From NCBI RefSeq assembly GCF_036884655.1, contig NC_088342.1, forward strand, positions 31,750,501 through 31,814,500: 64,000 nucleotides of DNA, read 5' to 3'. The position numbers were made by a program, and so were the translations under genes. This stretch comes from Musa acuminata AAA Group (lineage: Eukaryota > Streptophyta > Magnoliopsida > Zingiberales > Musaceae). The notes below the pieces were generated by a model. That model saw only the letters and a program-made list of their open reading frames with translations, searched no databases and had not been told where the DNA came from. This document shows, piece after piece, positions 22,957-36,530 of the stretch. The stretch's first letter is position 1. Each line of letters opens with the position of its first letter.

Positions 22957-23780
22957 AATGTTAGGATCAAGAGCACTAAGAGGGGGGGGGGGGGTGAATT
23001 AGTGCAGTGGAAATCTTTCACTATTAAAATCAAAAACTGCGTTTGTTTGATAAAAATGATTTCGATGTAATAGCCGATTCTAAGATTACTTTCACTTAAG
23101 ATTAAGCAAGATGACGTTAAAGTAAATCTACAAAGGCAATTTGCAGATTACGATGAAAATCAGAATGCAAGCGCAAACTGAAATGTGACGTTCGTACGAT
23201 AAAACCGGTTTACGTCTAAATGTCAATTTTGAAGATACTGAACTTTGAGATATGTTTTATAAATGCGCAGAAGGCAGTTTGCAGTTATGATTGAAATCAA
23301 AACGTAAACATAAACTGAAATGTAATGATCATACGAAAAAGCCGATTTACGTCTAAACGCAGATTCGGAAAGCTCTGAACGTAGAAACTCGTTCGTAAAA
23401 GCGCAGAAGGCAGTAGCTATTTAGGAGGTTTGCAGTAAAGATAAAATGCTTAAAATAAATGCTAACCGAGATTTAGAGTGGTTCGGTCAATCTTGACCTA
23501 CTCCACTTTTGGCTTCCTCCACCGACGAGGTCACCGACGTCAACTAGAGGCTTTCCTTCAATAGGCGAAGGCCAACCACCCTTTTACAGTTTCACTCCAT
23601 TTGACGGGCTTAGGAGATAACCCTTACAGAATTTTCTCTCCTCTCTTTACAACTCAGAACTTGGAAGAAAAGAGGGAGAAGAACTTTTGGCCTTTACAAC
23701 AATTTTGAGCTCTAAGAATCATAGAAAAAGATCAAGATTTCGATGTATGTCTGTGCTCTTTCAGTGCTGAATGGGTGGGG

Positions 23781-23788
23781 TATTTATA
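23781..23788 (-). promoter_or_regulatory. TATA box, LTR E
   Basis: TATAAATA on the minus strand in the conserved context. Confidence 0.7.
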
Positions 23789-24235
23789 GGCCCCAACCCA
23801 ATTCAAATTTGGAGCTCAAAGCTGTCAATTCCCAGAATTCCGGGATCAGGCGGTTGCACCTCCTAACTGGAGCGGTTGCACCGCCTGGTAGAGCTCGAAG
23901 ACTGGGCCTCTGGGCGGTGCCACCTCCTGTCAGGGGCGGTTGCACCTCCTGCCAGAGCTCAAAGACGGAGCTCAGGCGGTTGCACCTCCCACAGCAATCA
24001 GGGTCCGAATGGGTAGATCCATTCGGCCCAATTTGGGTTTTTCAGGGGCCCAATTGCCCCAAGATTAAGCTAATGGGATCACCTCCCATTTCCAACTTAA
24101 TCATTGTGCTAACTACGATAAATCCTAAGACAATTTCTGTAGCTTGCTCCGGTGCGTCATTCGCTTCTTTCGGCGAGTTTCCGGCGAACTTCCGTCGATC
24201 ATCCGATGAACCCTCGGTGATGTTCCTGCGGACTT

Positions 24236-25453
24236 CCGGCAAACTCCTGGACTTACGACGATCCACTTGGCGAGTTCCGACGAGCTTCTTTGGCAAGCTC
24301 ATGGACTTCTCGGATTTGTTCCCGTAGAACCTCCGACGACTGTCCGAACTTCCGTCGAACTCTCGAACTCCCAACGTGAACATTGTCTTGACTCCGGCGT
24401 AACTCCTGCTGCATGTCTTTCTTCCATCCTAGTTAATCCTACACACTTAAAACAAAACTTCGATCGAGACAATTAATCCTAAGCCATTAACCAAGTTGTC
24501 CGGCATGTCATTGGTCCCTCGACGCTTCGTCTGATTCTTCGGCGCATCGTCCTCTCCTACAGCCTATTGCCCAATCGGCCAGTTGACTCCGCAACTCCGA
24601 TATCCTAGGCACAATACCTGCTCTTCTTGGCCCGATGCCCGAGTCCACGGCCCGAAGCCTTCTATCGATACGTCGACCGATCAACCGGCCCGACGTCCAA
24701 TCTTCTGACATGTTCCTCTGGCACAATATGAATTTCCTACTTTAATTTTCTCATCCTGATCGAGGCATCCTGCGTCACTCAAAACGTAGATTAAATCATA
24801 AACATATATCAAGTAGTTTCATCATCAAAATACGAGATTCAACACCGGCAAACTCTTGGACTTGCGACGATCCACTTGGCGAGTTCCGACGAGCTTCTTT
24901 GGCAAGCTCATGGACTTCTCGGATTTGTTCCCGCAGAACCTCCGACGACTGTCCGAACTTTCGTCGAACTCTCGAACTCCCAACGTGATCATTGTCTTGA
25001 CTCCGGCGCAACTCCTGCTGTATGTCTCAATTTCATCGTAGTTAATCCTGCACACTTAAAACAAAACTTCGATCGAGACAATTAATCTGAAGCAATTAAC
25101 CAAGTTGTCCGGCATGTCATTGGTCCCTCGACGCTTCGTCTGATTCTTTGACGCATCGTCCTCTCCTACAACCTATTGCCCAATCGACCAGTTGACTCCG
25201 CAACTCCGATATCCTTGGCACAATACCTGCTCTTCTTGGCCCGATGCCCGAGTCCACGACCCGAAGCCTTCTATCGATACGTCGACCGATCCATCGGCCC
25301 GACGTACAATCTTCTGACATGTTCCTCCGGCACAACATGATTTTCCTGCTTTAATTGTCTCATCCTGATCGAAGCATCCTATGTCACTCAAAACGCAGAT
25401 TAAATCATAAACATATATCAAGTAGTTTCATCATCAAAATACGAGATTCAACA
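24236..25453 (-). repeat. Two tandem 609-bp U3 units in LTR E
   Basis: Units 24236-24844 and 24845-25453 both run from CCGGCAAACTC to GATTCAACA, i.e. the true LTR outer end. Each unit has the same length. The internal junction therefore places an LTR terminus directly against an internal LTR site. Confidence 0.92.
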
Positions 25454-25467
25454 ATCTCCCCCTTTTT
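25454..25467 (-). other. Polypurine tract of interior b1
   Basis: AAAAAGGGGGAGAT on the minus strand next to LTR E. Confidence 0.92.
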
Positions 25468-28386
25468 GATGATGACAACCACTTGATGACGGAGTTAAAC
25501 TTAACTCCCGGAGTTTAGACAAACTCCCCCTATCAATATGCCATATTGATAGAATCTTGAATTCAAACTGAATTCAAGTCATTGCAATATTCATCATGAA
25601 TACTTGCAACACGTCATCATGAACTTATGCATAAACTTATGCATAACGTGTCATGTCATCAACATACTTCTTCCCCTTTGTCATCAACAAAAAGGAGAAG
25701 TACCACAATCAAGTGTTTGTGATATTGGTTCAACTCATTGTATGAAAAACAGTATATCAAGTTTTATCATCATGCAGTTTTGAAGCCAAAAAATTTAGCA
25801 AATGTTACATCATGCTTAGAACATTCAAGCTATCAAGTTTTAGATATGCAAGTTTTACAGCATACAAGATACCACTTTTAGAACATGCAAGCTAGCAATG
25901 TTACAACATTTTAGAACTTGCAAGCTAGCAATTTAGAGATGTTCAAGAAGGCAACTCTTGCTTCTTGAAATATGCAAGTTGCAAGCTAGCAAATTTTTAC
26001 GATATGCAAGTTTTGCTTCTTGAGATAGGCAAGATAGCACTTTTGCAATTTTTGTTTGGCAAGCTTGTGATGTTCAAGATAACAAGCTCTTTCTTCTCTT
26101 TTGAGAAGTGTCATTTTTGCTTTCTTTGCAAAGTGCAAGCTAGCAAAATGCCAAACTAGCAAGAGATAATGTTTTACATGAGGCAAGCAAATAATTTGGC
26201 AAGTGTTACATTTGCATCTTCTCTTTAGAGGAGTGTAATTTTTGCTTTCATCTTGAATTGTGTAAGCTAGCTAGTTTGCCTCTTTTCATGATGTCCACAC
26301 TAGAAATTCTTGCTCCCCCTTTGTCATTGTCAAAAAGAAGGGAAGACCCTTTTTTCAATTTTCAGATTATGACAAAGGTAAGTATCAATTTTATTTGTGC
26401 ATCATTATATATTCAAATTAAAACATACAGAATTTCAAAAGCCTTATTTTTCATGCACGATACTGAAAAATAAATCAATCATCATTAATGGGTATATCAT
26501 ACATGATACTCAAACATTAAAATTTTTAAGCATTTATCAACATGTTGATCATGATACCAAACATTCATCATTTAAAGCATTCATGATACATATCATATGC
26601 AATACATCATGTACATCATTGTCATAAGTATTGCGTGCATCATTTCAAATTCATGAATATTTCATCATTGCATGCATCTTGCCAAATCATAAAATATACA
26701 ATCATCATTAATGCATGATTCCTAATCATCATTTATTTTGCAACATGATGGTACCAAATTTATCAAATTACATCCTACCATACATGATCGAAACTTCTTA
26801 TTTGTATACATCAAAACAAATTAATGAATATTTCATGTATTCTTCTCATCACATAAGGAATATCAAGAAGAATTATTAGGTGATGAGATAAACATTTCAT
26901 GAATACAAGGAATAGCATAAAAATCATATCATAAGTGTTTCATGTATTCATATTATCACATGAAGCATACAAGACAACAATGCAAAGAAATCATGTCATG
27001 AAGAATATCAATGTGAAAATTCAGCAAAGATCACATGATACAATCGCAAAGCATGATATAATTACGCGATATATCATGAGATGATAATTTATTATATCAA
27101 TGAAAGATATCAATGAGGATCAATTCGTGAATACCAAAGATATGATTCATGGTTCATTAAAATTCTTCTTAACAAGTTCACGATCAAGATTCATATAATT
27201 CTTAATAAAGCAAATTGATGTACAATCATCACACAAGACATACAAGGCAAAGAAATCTTGTTATATGATATCAAGGCTCATGATTCATTTGAAAAGATAT
27301 AGTACAAAGAGTAACTTGAAACATTCTTATCAAGATCACATTTTAAAATATTCCAAGTATCAAGATATCAATATGACACTTCATTGAATTATGAGAAATC
27401 AAAAGACAAGTTACATTTCATTTGAAGAACTCCTTTTTGATAAATGTAGGGAGCATAATGAACGATCTTGATTTATAAAGAGCTTCATGTTCTAATTATC
27501 AAGATCACATTTTAAAATAATTATTTTCTTTAGCAAAGAATCACAAAAGCACTTTATTTTTGCATAAGAAATCTCATTGTATTATGATTTATAAATTCTT
27601 TTTCTACACATGAATCATAGGAGATATGTATGTGAAACAAATCTTTGCAAGCAAAAACACTATCATTCATATTTCAAGATGGAATTTATAAGCAGGAATC
27701 ATTTCATCAAATCCATTTCAAAAAAATATTTTTCATATAATAAGTGTATGAGAAAATCCGATTGTTAGGATACCAATTGTTAAGTGAATCCGAAAATGAA
27801 ATTAACACTTCCATGCATTCGGACAAGATTTTGCTATAGATTTTAAAGTTCAATCATGAAGATAAAACATGCTCATGATCATAAAAATTTATGTATCCAA
27901 AACATATAATTTCTAACATGTTATTATGGCATGTAATAGTGTAAAATCATCATGGCAATTAAGTGATTTGAACATTGAATCAAGAAAGTCCGAAAAATAA
28001 TCTTAACAAGTTCATGCATTCGAGCACATTTTTGCCATAGTTTTTCAAATACACTCATGAAAATAACACATGCTTATCATCAGCTTAAAATCTCATGCAT
28101 AAAATTGGTAATCAAAATATTTAATTTCATCATTATGCATTTCTTCAAATCAAACCTGATTTTTAATCAAAATCGAGAAATAACAATGGAAATCAACGTA
28201 ATACACATTATTACTTCTTAACCATGATATCATATTTTCAATCAAGATCATTTTATTTGTTTATCATAAAATATGCAATATTATCATTTTCGAAATTACT
28301 TAGCATGATCATAATTTTTTTTTTAAAACATGTAATTTTTATGAAAATTAATTCTAAACTAAAATAGAAAATACAACATGAAAGCA
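25468..28386 (-). other. Non-coding interior b1
   Basis: AT-rich, no supported gene. Polypurine-like motifs at 25667-25700 and about 26312-26342, a stretch of short related repeats around GCAAGCTAGCAA (about 25800-26260), and two GTCCGAATGCATGAA-type modules at about 27787-27870 and 27988-28075. Nearly identical to b2 (47106-50024). Confidence 0.8.
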
Positions 28387-29344
28387 TTAAGTAATTTCAA
28401 AATAAATTAGGGGGATTTCAATAACCTCATCATTGAAAGCGATTAAGGCCTAGTTTGCCACCTTGCCTTTCTTGATTTTCTCCTCGTCTTCGGAGGAGCT
28501 CGATTCATCCCACTTTGTTTTCTTCTTCTTTGGCCTCTTTCTTCGTTCAAGTTTATTATTTATTTTAGATTTACGTTCAATAAACTTATTAAGATTTAGT
28601 GTTCGAAGTTCAAGTTCATCATTGTCCTCATCACTTGAGTCATCGCTCAAGTGGTATTCATTTGTCCGGAGTTCCAAATCCTTCCTATTCTTTGGAAGGT
28701 GATTTTGTTCATCATCTTTATCATGTGCATTGTGCACCATTTCATATGTTATCAATGAACCAATTAGTTCTTCAAGTGGTAAGTTGTTTAGGTTTTTAGC
28801 TTCTTGTATTGTAGTTACTTTTGAATCCCACCTCTTAGAAAGAGAACGCAAAATCTTGTTTACGAGTTCAAAATCCGAAAACATTTTCCAAGAGCTCTTA
28901 AACTATTGACGACATCCGTGAAACGGGTGCACATGTCGCCTATAGTCTCGCTTGGTTGCATTCGATAAAGCTCAAAATCATGCAATAAAATGTTAACTTT
29001 CGAGTCTTTGACTCTACTAGTTCCCTCGTGCGTGAATTCAAGTGTTCGCCAAATGTCAAAAGCCGTTTCGCATGTAGAAATCCGATTGAACTCATTTTTG
29101 TCCAAAGCGCAAAATAAGGGATTCATAGCCTTTGCATTTAAAAAAAATACGTCTTCTCCAAATCCGACCATTCGTTCATCGGTTTAAAGGAAAGTTGAAA
29201 ATCATTTTCAACGATATTCCATAAATCCAAATTCATAGAAATCAAGAAGACTCTCATTCGAGTTTTCCAATAAGTGTAGTCCAATCCGTTAAACAACGGT
29301 AGACGAAAAATCGATAAGCCCTCTTGAAAGCCATGAAGAGCCAT
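28387..29344 (-). pseudogene. gag: Short gag of interior b1, frameshifted
   Basis: Starts MALHGFQEG at 29344 and ends in the family tail PLIYFEIT at 28387. It is broken by an indel at about 29140-29160 (LEKTYFF then frame change before FFLNAKAMN), another at about 28880 (one base missing relative to b2), and an in-frame TAG in the KVAN-stop-ALIAF segment near 28450. The first and last lesions are shared with b2. No zinc knuckle and no pol. Confidence 0.87.
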
Positions 29345-29380
29345 TTCTCTCGGGTGTAAATCTGAAATGAGAAATACCGG

Positions 29381-29392
29381 GCTCTGATACCA
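29381..29392 (-). other. Primer binding site of interior b1
   Basis: TGGTATCAGAGC on the minus strand beside LTR F. Confidence 0.93.
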
Positions 29393-29394
29393 AT

Positions 29395-31216
29395 TGTTAG
29401 GATCAAGAGCACTAAGAGGGGGGGGGGGGGTGAATTAGTGCAGCGGAAAAGCTTTTGCGATTAAAATCGAAAACTGCTTTCGTTCGATAGAAGTGATTTT
29501 GGTAAGAAAGCCGATTCGTAAATCACTTCAACTTTTGACTAGGATAGATGCAGCAAAGATATGAACGCAGTTTGCAGTTATGATGGAAATCAGAATATAA
29601 GCGCAAACTGAAATACGACGTTCGTACGATAAAAGCGATTTCGGTATAAAAGCTGATTCGTAAACCACTTTAACTTAAGATAAGGCAAGATGCAGTTAAA
29701 GCAAAGATATAAAGTTAGTTTGCAGTTATAATGGAAATTAGAACATAACGCAAACTGAAATACGACGTTCGTACGATAAAACTGATTTGCGTCTTAAACC
29801 CCGATTCGGAAAGCACTGAACTTTGAAACACGTTCGTAAAAACACATAAGGCAGTAAGCTATTGAGGAGGTTTGCAGTAAAGATAAGATGCTGAAAGTAA
29901 ATGCAAACCGAGATTTAGAGTGGTTCGGTCAATCTTGACCTACTCCACTTTTGGCTTCCTCCACCGACGAGGTTACCGATGTCAACTAGAGGCCTTCCTT
30001 CAATAGGCGAAGGCCAACCACTCTTTTACAGTTTCACTCCTTTTGACGGGCTTAGGAGACAACCCTTACAGAATTTTCTCTCCTCTCTTTACAACTCAGA
30101 ACTTAGAAGAACAGAGGGAGAAGAACTTTTGGCCTTTACAACAATATTGAGCTCTAAGAATCACAGAAAAGGATCAAGATTTTGGTGTAAGTTCATACCT
30201 TTTCAGTGCTGAATGGGTGGGGTATTTATAGGCCCCAACCCAGTTCAAATTTGGAGCTCAAAACTGTCAATTCCCGAAATTCCGAGATCAGGCGGTTGCA
30301 CCGCCTAGCAGAGCTCGAAGACTGAGCCTCTGGGCGGTGCTACCTCCTGTCAGGGGCGGTTGCACCTCCTGCCAGAGCTCGAAGACCGAGCTCAGGCGGT
30401 TGCACCTCCTGACTAAGGCGGTTGCACCGCTCAGCCAGTGCTCGGAGACCGAGCCCAGGCGGTGCCACCTCCTGTTAGGGGAGGTTGCACTGCCTAGTCT
30501 CACTCGGAGACTAAGCCCAGGCGGTGCCACCTCCTGGCTGGGGCTGTTGCACTGCCCAGTCTCGCTCGGAGACTTAGCCCAGGCGGTGCTACCTCCTGGC
30601 TTGGACGGTTGCAAACTCCTGGACTTGCGACGATCCACTTGGCGAGTTCCGATGAGCTTCTTTGGCAAGCTCATGGACTTCTTGGATTTGTTCCCGCAGA
30701 ACCGACGACGACTATCCGAACTTCCGTCGAACTCTCGAACTCCCAACGTGATCATTGTCTTGACTCCGGCGCAACTCTTGCTGCATGTCTTTCTTCCATC
30801 GTAGTTAATCCTGCACACTTAAAACAAAACTTCGATCGAGACAATTAATCCTAAGCAATTAACCAAGTTGTCCGGCATGTCATTGGTCCCTCGACGCTTC
30901 GTCTGATTCTTCGACGCATCGTCCTCTCGTGCAGCCTATTGCCCAATCGGCCAGTTGACTCCGCAACTCCGATATCCTTAGCACAATACCTGCTCTTCTT
31001 GGCCCGATGCCCGAGTCCACGGCCCGAAGCCTTCTGTCGATACGTCGACCGATGCACCGGCCCGACGTCCAATCTTCTGACATGTTCCTCCGGCACAACA
31101 TGATTTTCCTGCTTTAATTGTCTCATCCTAATCGAGGCATCCTACGTCACTCAAAACGCAGATTAAATCATAAACATATATCAAGTAGTTTCATCATCAA
31201 AATACGAGATTCAACA
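29395..31216 (-). repeat. LTR F (internally deleted), shared by b1 and a2
   Basis: 1822 bp. The 3' part is of the b-type (GGAAAAGCTTTTGCGATT start), also seen in H and J. At about 30612 the GC-rich repeats are joined directly to AAACTCCTGG, the first bases after CCGGC of the 609-bp U3 unit. The stretch with the GGGTCCGAATGG and CAATTGCCCC motifs found in other LTRs is missing. It ends GATTCAACA and is followed by a polypurine tract. Confidence 0.9.
30223..30230 (-). promoter_or_regulatory. TATA box, LTR F
   Basis: TATAAATA on the minus strand in the conserved context. GC-rich repeats at about 30290-30612 lie upstream. Confidence 0.68.
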
Positions 31217-31230
31217 ATCTCCCCCTTTTT
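31217..31230 (-). other. Polypurine tract of interior a2
   Basis: AAAAAGGGGGAGAT on the minus strand next to LTR F. Confidence 0.92.
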
Positions 31231-33921
31231 GATGATGACAACCACTTGATGACGGAGTTAACCTTAACTCCCGGAGTTTAAACAAACTCCCCCTATTAAT
31301 ATGCCATATTGATAGAATTTGGAATTCAAACTGAATTCAAGTCATTGCAATATTCATCATGAATACTTGCAACACGTCATTATGAACTTATGCATAACAT
31401 GTCATGTCATCAACATACTTCTCCCCCTTTGTCATCAACAAAAAGGAGAAGTACCACAATCAAGTGTTTGTGATATTGGTTCAACTCATTGCATGAAAAA
31501 CATAATATCAAGTTTTATCATCATGCAAGTTTGCTATTATCAAATATCAACATGTAAAATTGCGATGTAAGCTTTTGATATCATAACACAAACATTTCAA
31601 GTGTTTATCAATTGTAGCATTTCATCACATGGTAAGATATCAACGCGTAAAAATTACGATACAAGTTCTTGACATCTTAACACATGATGCAGACATGGCA
31701 TAATGCAAATTTGGCAATCATAGCATCAATTCATATATTTCTCCCCTTTTGTCGTCAACAAAAAGGAGAACGATATAAGCAAATTTTAAATATACGTGCG
31801 ATGCAAAAAAGTGATAAGATACCAAATATTCAAACATTTCAAGGAAAACATGACATGGAGATAGCTTTGAAAACTTCTTCCATTTTATTTGTTATTTTCT
31901 TTTTGCATGACGGAGGAAAGCTATTTCTGAGCTTACTCGAATGAAGTTAAATCGATAAGATATTAAAGCATGCTTCATTGTTACAAGTATCAAGATATGT
32001 ATCAAATCCTTGTACGTAAAAATGACTTCCTTTTTGAAGAAGGAATTTATAAGCAGGAATCATTTCATCAAATCCATTTCTCAAAACAAAATATTGTTCA
32101 CATGATAAGTGTATAAGAGATGTATTTGCTGATTGATTCCATATGTCAAAAATTAATGATATGAATTAAACTTGATATGACATATGCTTATTAAGTCTGG
32201 AAGAGGATAATTCGAAAATCCAATTGTTAGGATACTAATAGTTAAGAGAATCCGAAAATGAAATTAACACTTTCATGCATTCGAACAAGGCTGTGCTATT
32301 GATTTTCAAATACAATCATGAGGACAAAACATGCTTATTATCATGGAAATTTTTGTATCTAAAGCACATAATTTCCAACCTGTTATTAGGGCATGTAATT
32401 GTGTAAAATCATCATGGCAGTCGAGTGATTTGATCATTCAATCAAGAAAGTCCGAAAATTAATTTTAACAAGTTCAATCATTCGGACATATTTTTGCCAT
32501 AGTTTTTCAAAAACATTTATGAAGATAAGACATGCTCATCATCATAATAGTATGATAGCAAGTTTACAATATACAAGCTAGCAAAAAATTTTCAACATTT
32601 TAAGACACGAATGCTAGCAATTTTCTCTTTGAGATATGCACATTAGCAACTCTTTCTCCCCCTATGTCATTGGGAAAGAGAAGGGAAGACCCTTTACATT
32701 AATTTCTAAATCATGATAAGGGAAGGTTTCAATCTTATTTGTGCATCATTATATTTTCAAATTCGAACATGCACAATTTCAAAAACCTTATATTTCATTC
32801 ATGCATGATACTGAATAAATCAATCAATATTATGAGCATATCATACATGATACTTAAATTTTTAACTATTTATCAACATTTTGATCATGATACCAAATAT
32901 TCATCATTTAGAGTATTCATGACATTAAATCAACATACATCATTTTAGTAACAACTCATAGCATTTTAAATCATGATTTACATCATATGCAATACATCAT
33001 ATCATAATTAAAAAGCTCAAGTATTGCATGCATCATTGTAAATCATAAATGCTTCGTATCATGATGGTATCAATTTTGTCAAATTATATCTTACCATGCA
33101 TGATCATAACTTTTCATTTGTATACACCAAAATAAATTAATGAATATTTCATGTATTCATATCATCACATAATGAATATCAAGAAGAGTTGGTAATGAGA
33201 TTTACGAATCATGTAGACAAATTATGAATATTAAGAGACATATTATAATTCTTTTTAGATAACTCAAATAGCAAAAAGAAAGAATCACAGTAAATTATTT
33301 TGATTTATAAAAAGAATTCTCAAGTTATAATTCCAAGAAATCACGATTCATTTCAATAAATTTCAATAAGAACACATCATCAAAATCTCAATATTACTTT
33401 CAAGAGATTCAAAATGGCATAGATAATTTTATTGATCTCTTAGTGAAAAAGTCAATACGGTAGAGAAAAATAAATTTTCAAGAAAAATACTTTTCTCTTT
33501 TTAGTTGTTTTAGTTCATATGATTTTATTTCATCTATTGCAAACATGTAGCATGTTTTAAAATCGAAAGTGCAAGTTTTATTACGACAAAGATCAATAAG
33601 GCACTTTCATTACCATGAAAATCGAAAATCGTAAGATTCATCATCCATAATTAAAAAACCAATAAACATGATTTTTAAAATCTCATGCATAGAATAAAAT
33701 CATGGTATCAAAACATAATTATATTATCAAGCATGATTTCATATTTTCAATCAAAATCATTTTGTTTGTTTATCATAAAATATGTATTTTTCATGATTAT
33801 TTTCAAAACTACTAGCATGATCATAAATTTTACATTTTCATCATATATATATATATTTTTTAACATGTAATTTTCAAGAAAATTAATTCTATATTAAAAA
33901 AAAATTGTACTATGAAGAGCA
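31231..33921 (-). other. Non-coding interior a2
   Basis: AT-rich, no supported gene; near-copy of a1. Polypurine-like motifs at 31418-31451, about 31740-31770 and about 32656-32688. Confidence 0.8.
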
Positions 33922-34863
33922 TCATGTAATTTCGAAATAATTCAAGAGAGTTGAATTACTTACCTTGTTGTCGAAGCCCGTCAAAGCCCAATTCGCCGTT
34001 TCACCTTTGGAAGTTCTTGATTAATCCTTGGTTGCCTTCCTCTTCTTTGGCCTCTTCCTTCGTTCAAGTTCATTGTCTATTTTAGATTTTTGTTTAATAA
34101 ACTTATTAAGATTTAGTGTTCGAAGTTCAAGTTCATCATTGTCCTCATCACTTGAGTCATTGCTCAAGAGGCATTCATTTGTCCGGAGTTCCAAATCCTT
34201 CCTGTTCTTTGGAAGGTGATTGTGTTCAACATGTTCATCATGTGCATTGTGCACCATTTCATATGTCATCAATGAACCAATTAGTTCTTCAAGTGGTAAG
34301 TTGTTTAGGTTTTTAGCTTCTTGTATTGCAGTTACTTTTGAATCCCACTTCTTAGAAAGAGAATGCAAAATCTTGATTATAAGTTCAAAATCTAAAAAAC
34401 ATTTTCCAAGAGTTCTTAAACTATTGACGACATCCGTGAAACGGGTGTACATGTCGCCTATAGTCTCGCTTGGTTGCATTCGAAAAAGCTCAAAATCATT
34501 CAATAAAATGTTAACTTTCGAGTCTTTGACTCTACTAGTTCCCTTGTGCGTGATTTCAAGTGTTCGCCAAATGTCAAAAGTCGTTTCGCACATAGAAATC
34601 CGATTGAACTCATTTTTGTCTAAAGCGCAAAATAAGGCATTCATAGCCTTTGCGTTTAAAGAAAAATACTTCTTCTCCAAATCCGACCATTCGTTCATCG
34701 GTTTAGAGGGAAGTTGAAAATCGTTTTCAATGATATTCCATAAATCCAAATTCATAGAAATCAAGAAAACTCTCATTTGAGTTTTCCAATAAGTGTAGTC
34801 CAATCCGTTAAACAACGGTGGACGAAAAACTGATAAGCCCTCTTGAAAGCCATGAAGAGCCAT
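33922..34863 (-). pseudogene. gag: Short gag of interior a2, one nonsense codon
   Basis: Same 314-codon length as in a1. The family start MALHGFQEG is at 34863; an upstream in-frame Met at 34884 adds seven residues and is probably not the native start. An in-frame TAA at 34021-34023 replaces a codon that is GAA in a1. The Gln codon that is mutated in a1 is intact here. It lacks the zinc knuckle and pol. Confidence 0.87.
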
Positions 34864-34899
34864 TTCTCTCGGGTGTAAATCCAAAATGAGAAATACTGG

Positions 34900-34911
34900 G
34901 CTCTGATACCA
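34900..34911 (-). other. Primer binding site of interior a2
   Basis: TGGTATCAGAGC on the minus strand beside LTR G. Confidence 0.93.
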
Positions 34912-34913
34912 AT

Positions 34914-35589
34914 TGTTAGGATCAAGAGCACTAAGAGGGGGGGGGGCGTGAATTAGTGCAGTAGAAATCTTTCACTATTAAAATCGAAAGCTACGTTTGT
35001 TTGATAAAAACGATTTCGATGTAAAAGCCGATTCTAAGATTACTTTAACTTAAGATTAAGCGAGATGACGTTAAAGTAAATCTACAAAGGCAGTTTGCAG
35101 TTTATGATGAAAATCAGAATGCAAGCGCAAACTGAAATGCGACGTTCGTACGATAAATCCGGTTTACCTCTAAATATCAATTTTGAAGATACTGAACTTT
35201 GAGATATGTTTTATAAATGCGCAGAAGGCAGTTTGCAGTTATGATTGAAATCAAAACGTAAACGTAAACTGAAATGTAATGATCGTACGAAAAAGCCGAT
35301 TTACGTCTAAACGCAGATTCGGAAAGCTTTGAACTTAGAAACTCGTTCGTAAAAGTGCAGAAGGCAGTAGCTATTTAGGAGGTTTGCAGTAAAGATAAAA
35401 TGCTCAAAGTAAATGCAAATTGAGATTTAGAGTGGTTCGGTCAATCTTGACCTACTCCACTTTTGGCTTCCTCCACCGACGAGGTCACCGACATCAACTA
35501 GAGGCTTTCCTTCAATAGGCGAAGGCCAACCACCCTTTTACAGTTTCACTCCTTTTGACGGGATTAGGAGAGAACCCTTACGGAATTTT
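34914..35589 (-). repeat. LTR G, fragment 1 of 2
   Basis: 3' part of LTR G up to the insertion of element A. It ends with ATTTT (35585-35589), the left copy of A's target duplication, inside CCCTTACGGAATTTT, which continues at 44477 as in intact sister LTRs. Confidence 0.92.
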
Positions 35590-36111
35590 TGTTGAATCTC
35601 GGATTTTGATGATGAAGTCAATTGTCATTTGTTGACAAACCTATATGTTGAGATAAGTGTGCCGGATTAACTACGATGAAAGGAAGACATGCAGCAGGAG
35701 TTATGCCGGAGTCATGACAATGATCACGTTGGGAGTTCGAGAGCTCAACGGAAGTTCGGACTGTCGTCGGAGGTTCTGCAGGAATAAATCCGAGAAGTCC
35801 ATAAGCTTGCCAAAGAAGCTCGTCGGAAGTCGCCAAGTGTATCGTCGCAAGTCCAGGAGTTTGCCGGAAGTCCGCAGGAGAATCACCGAGGGTTCATCGG
35901 ATGATCGACGGAAGTTCGCCGGAAACTCGCCGGAAGATGCGATTGACGCACCGGAGCAAGCTGCAGAAATTGTCTTAGGATTTATCGTAGTTAGCACAAT
36001 GATTAAGTTCGTAATGGGAGGTGATCCCATTGGCTTAATCTTGGGGCAATTGGGCCCCTGAAAGACCCAATTTGGGCCGAATGGATCTACCCATTAGGAC
36101 ACTGATTACTG

Positions 36112-36470
36112 TAGGAGGTGCAACCGCCCAAGCCAGGAGGTGCAACCGCCTGGGCTAAGTCTCCCAGGGAGATTGGGCGGTGCAACCGCCCCAGCCAGGA
36201 GGTGCAACCGCCTGGGCTCAGTCTCCAAGCGAGACTGGGCGGTGCAACCTCTCCTGACAGGAGGTAGCACCGCTTGAGCTCGGTCTTCGAGCTCTGGCAG
36301 GCCGTGCAACCGCCCCAGTCAGGAGGTGCAACCGCCTGAACTCGGTCTTCAAGCTCTGGCAGAGAGGTGCAACCGCCCCTGACAGAGGCGGCACCGCCTA
36401 GAGGCTCAGTCTTCGAGCTCTACCAGGCGGTGCAATTGCCCCAGTCAGGAGGTGCAACCGCCTGATCCCA
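36112..36470 (+). repeat. GC-rich palindromic repeat array, A 5' LTR
   Basis: Repeated GGAGGTGCAACCGCC and GGGCGGTGCAACCGCCCC modules separated by CTCAGTCTTCGAGCTC-like spacers. They lie about 50 nt upstream of TATA. The same array in the 3' LTR spans about 43262-43615. Confidence 0.85.
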
Positions 36471-36522
36471 GAATTCCGGGAATTGACAATTTTGAGCTCC
36501 AAATTTGAACTGGGTTGGGGCC

Positions 36523-36530
36523 TATAAATA
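36523..36530 (+). promoter_or_regulatory. TATA box, A 5' LTR
   Basis: TATAAATA within GGCCTATAAATACCCC. The transcript would start a few tens of bases downstream. Confidence 0.75.

Larger units (their letters stand above)
22959..25453 (-). repeat. LTR E with a doubled 609-bp U3 unit
   Basis: A complete LTR (22959-24844, TG...CAACA ends) followed without spacer by a second copy of its outermost 609 bp (24845-25453). It serves as the 5' LTR of a1 (primer site on its left) and the 3' LTR of b1 (polypurine tract on its right). GC-rich repeats lie at about 23850-23996. Confidence 0.9.
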
